Shown: positions 6,321-6,344 of the stretch, in pieces
Position numbering within the stretch: position 1 is the stretch's first letter
How the letters are laid out: the number at the start of each line of letters is the position of its first letter
Source of the DNA: an uncultured delta proteobacterium
GTDB lineage: Bacteria; Myxococcota_A; Bradymonadia; REDH01
Assembly: GCA_903912275.1 (NCBI GenBank)
Contig: CAIWGR010000038.1
Coordinates: 1 to 6,344 of the forward strand
Direction of reading: 5' to 3'
Length of the DNA stretch: 6,344 nucleotides
Translations under genes and position numbers: made by a program
The notes under the pieces: model-generated
The model's input: only the letters and a program-made list of their open reading frames with translations
Told to the model about the DNA's origin: nothing
Database searches by the model: none

Positions 6321-6344
6321 ACCCCTTGGCACCAACATTACGCA
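6316..6344 (+). promoter_or_regulatory. Rightward divergent promoter, cut by the window edge
   Basis: TTGACA at 6316-6321 is a perfect -35 hexamer on the plus strand. The matching -10 element would fall at about 6338-6344 and beyond; visible bases (TTACGCA) give only a partial match. It points to a divergently transcribed gene to the right, probably the main target of the TetR regulator. Confidence 0.45.

Noticed and set aside
5976..6338. A 120-residue minus-strand frame over the tetR start and operator
   Set aside because: It is out of frame with the convincing TetR protein and crosses the operator. It has no recognisable features.

Overview
This is a very GC-rich chromosomal window (third codon positions are almost all G or C). 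It probably comes from a myxobacterium-like member of the Myxococcota or a related former deltaproteobacterial lineage. The best evidence for that is the metalloprotease at 1153-3126. It ends in a Cys-rich ectodomain, a Thr/Ser/Asp/Gly linker and a MYXO-CTERM-type tail (Gly-Cys, hydrophobic helix, four Arg). This layout is known mainly from those bacteria. No tRNA, rRNA, CRISPR array, insertion sequence or phage gene is visible. No stretch over 300 bases lacks a gene.

Left part (1-3809, all on the minus strand): three exported proteins, read from right to left. A small signal-peptide protein (3123-3809) overlaps by four bases (ATGA) with a matrixin-type zinc metalloprotease (1153-3126), so the two are probably translationally coupled. 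After a 118-base gap comes a secreted protein with two pre-peptidase C-terminal (PPC) type beta-sandwich domains and no catalytic domain (114-1034). A strong stem-loop with T-rich flanks on both sides (42-80) closes this block and looks like a bidirectional rho-independent terminator.

Middle part (3913-5289, plus strand): a short divergent intergenic region leads to a small predicted lipoprotein of unknown function (3913-4602). It is followed by a compact WYL-domain protein without a recognisable DNA-binding domain (4705-5289), whose start is set by a strong ribosome binding site at 4691-4698.

Right part (5286-6344, minus strand): a TetR-family repressor (5647-6270) lies upstream of a small Cys-containing, zinc-ribbon-like protein (5286-5582 or up to 5630). 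The stop codon of the latter shares a CTAG with the stop of the convergent WYL gene. Just upstream of tetR is a perfect 7-4-7 inverted repeat (6303-6320). Each arm carries a TTGAC -35 core, one pointing left toward tetR and one pointing right out of the window. This predicts autoregulation plus control of a divergent gene just beyond the right edge.

The two most interesting elements are the prodomain-less, surface-anchored matrixin encoded with a small exported partner, and the tetR operator that overlaps two divergent promoters. I did not find a clearly new defence or mobile system.
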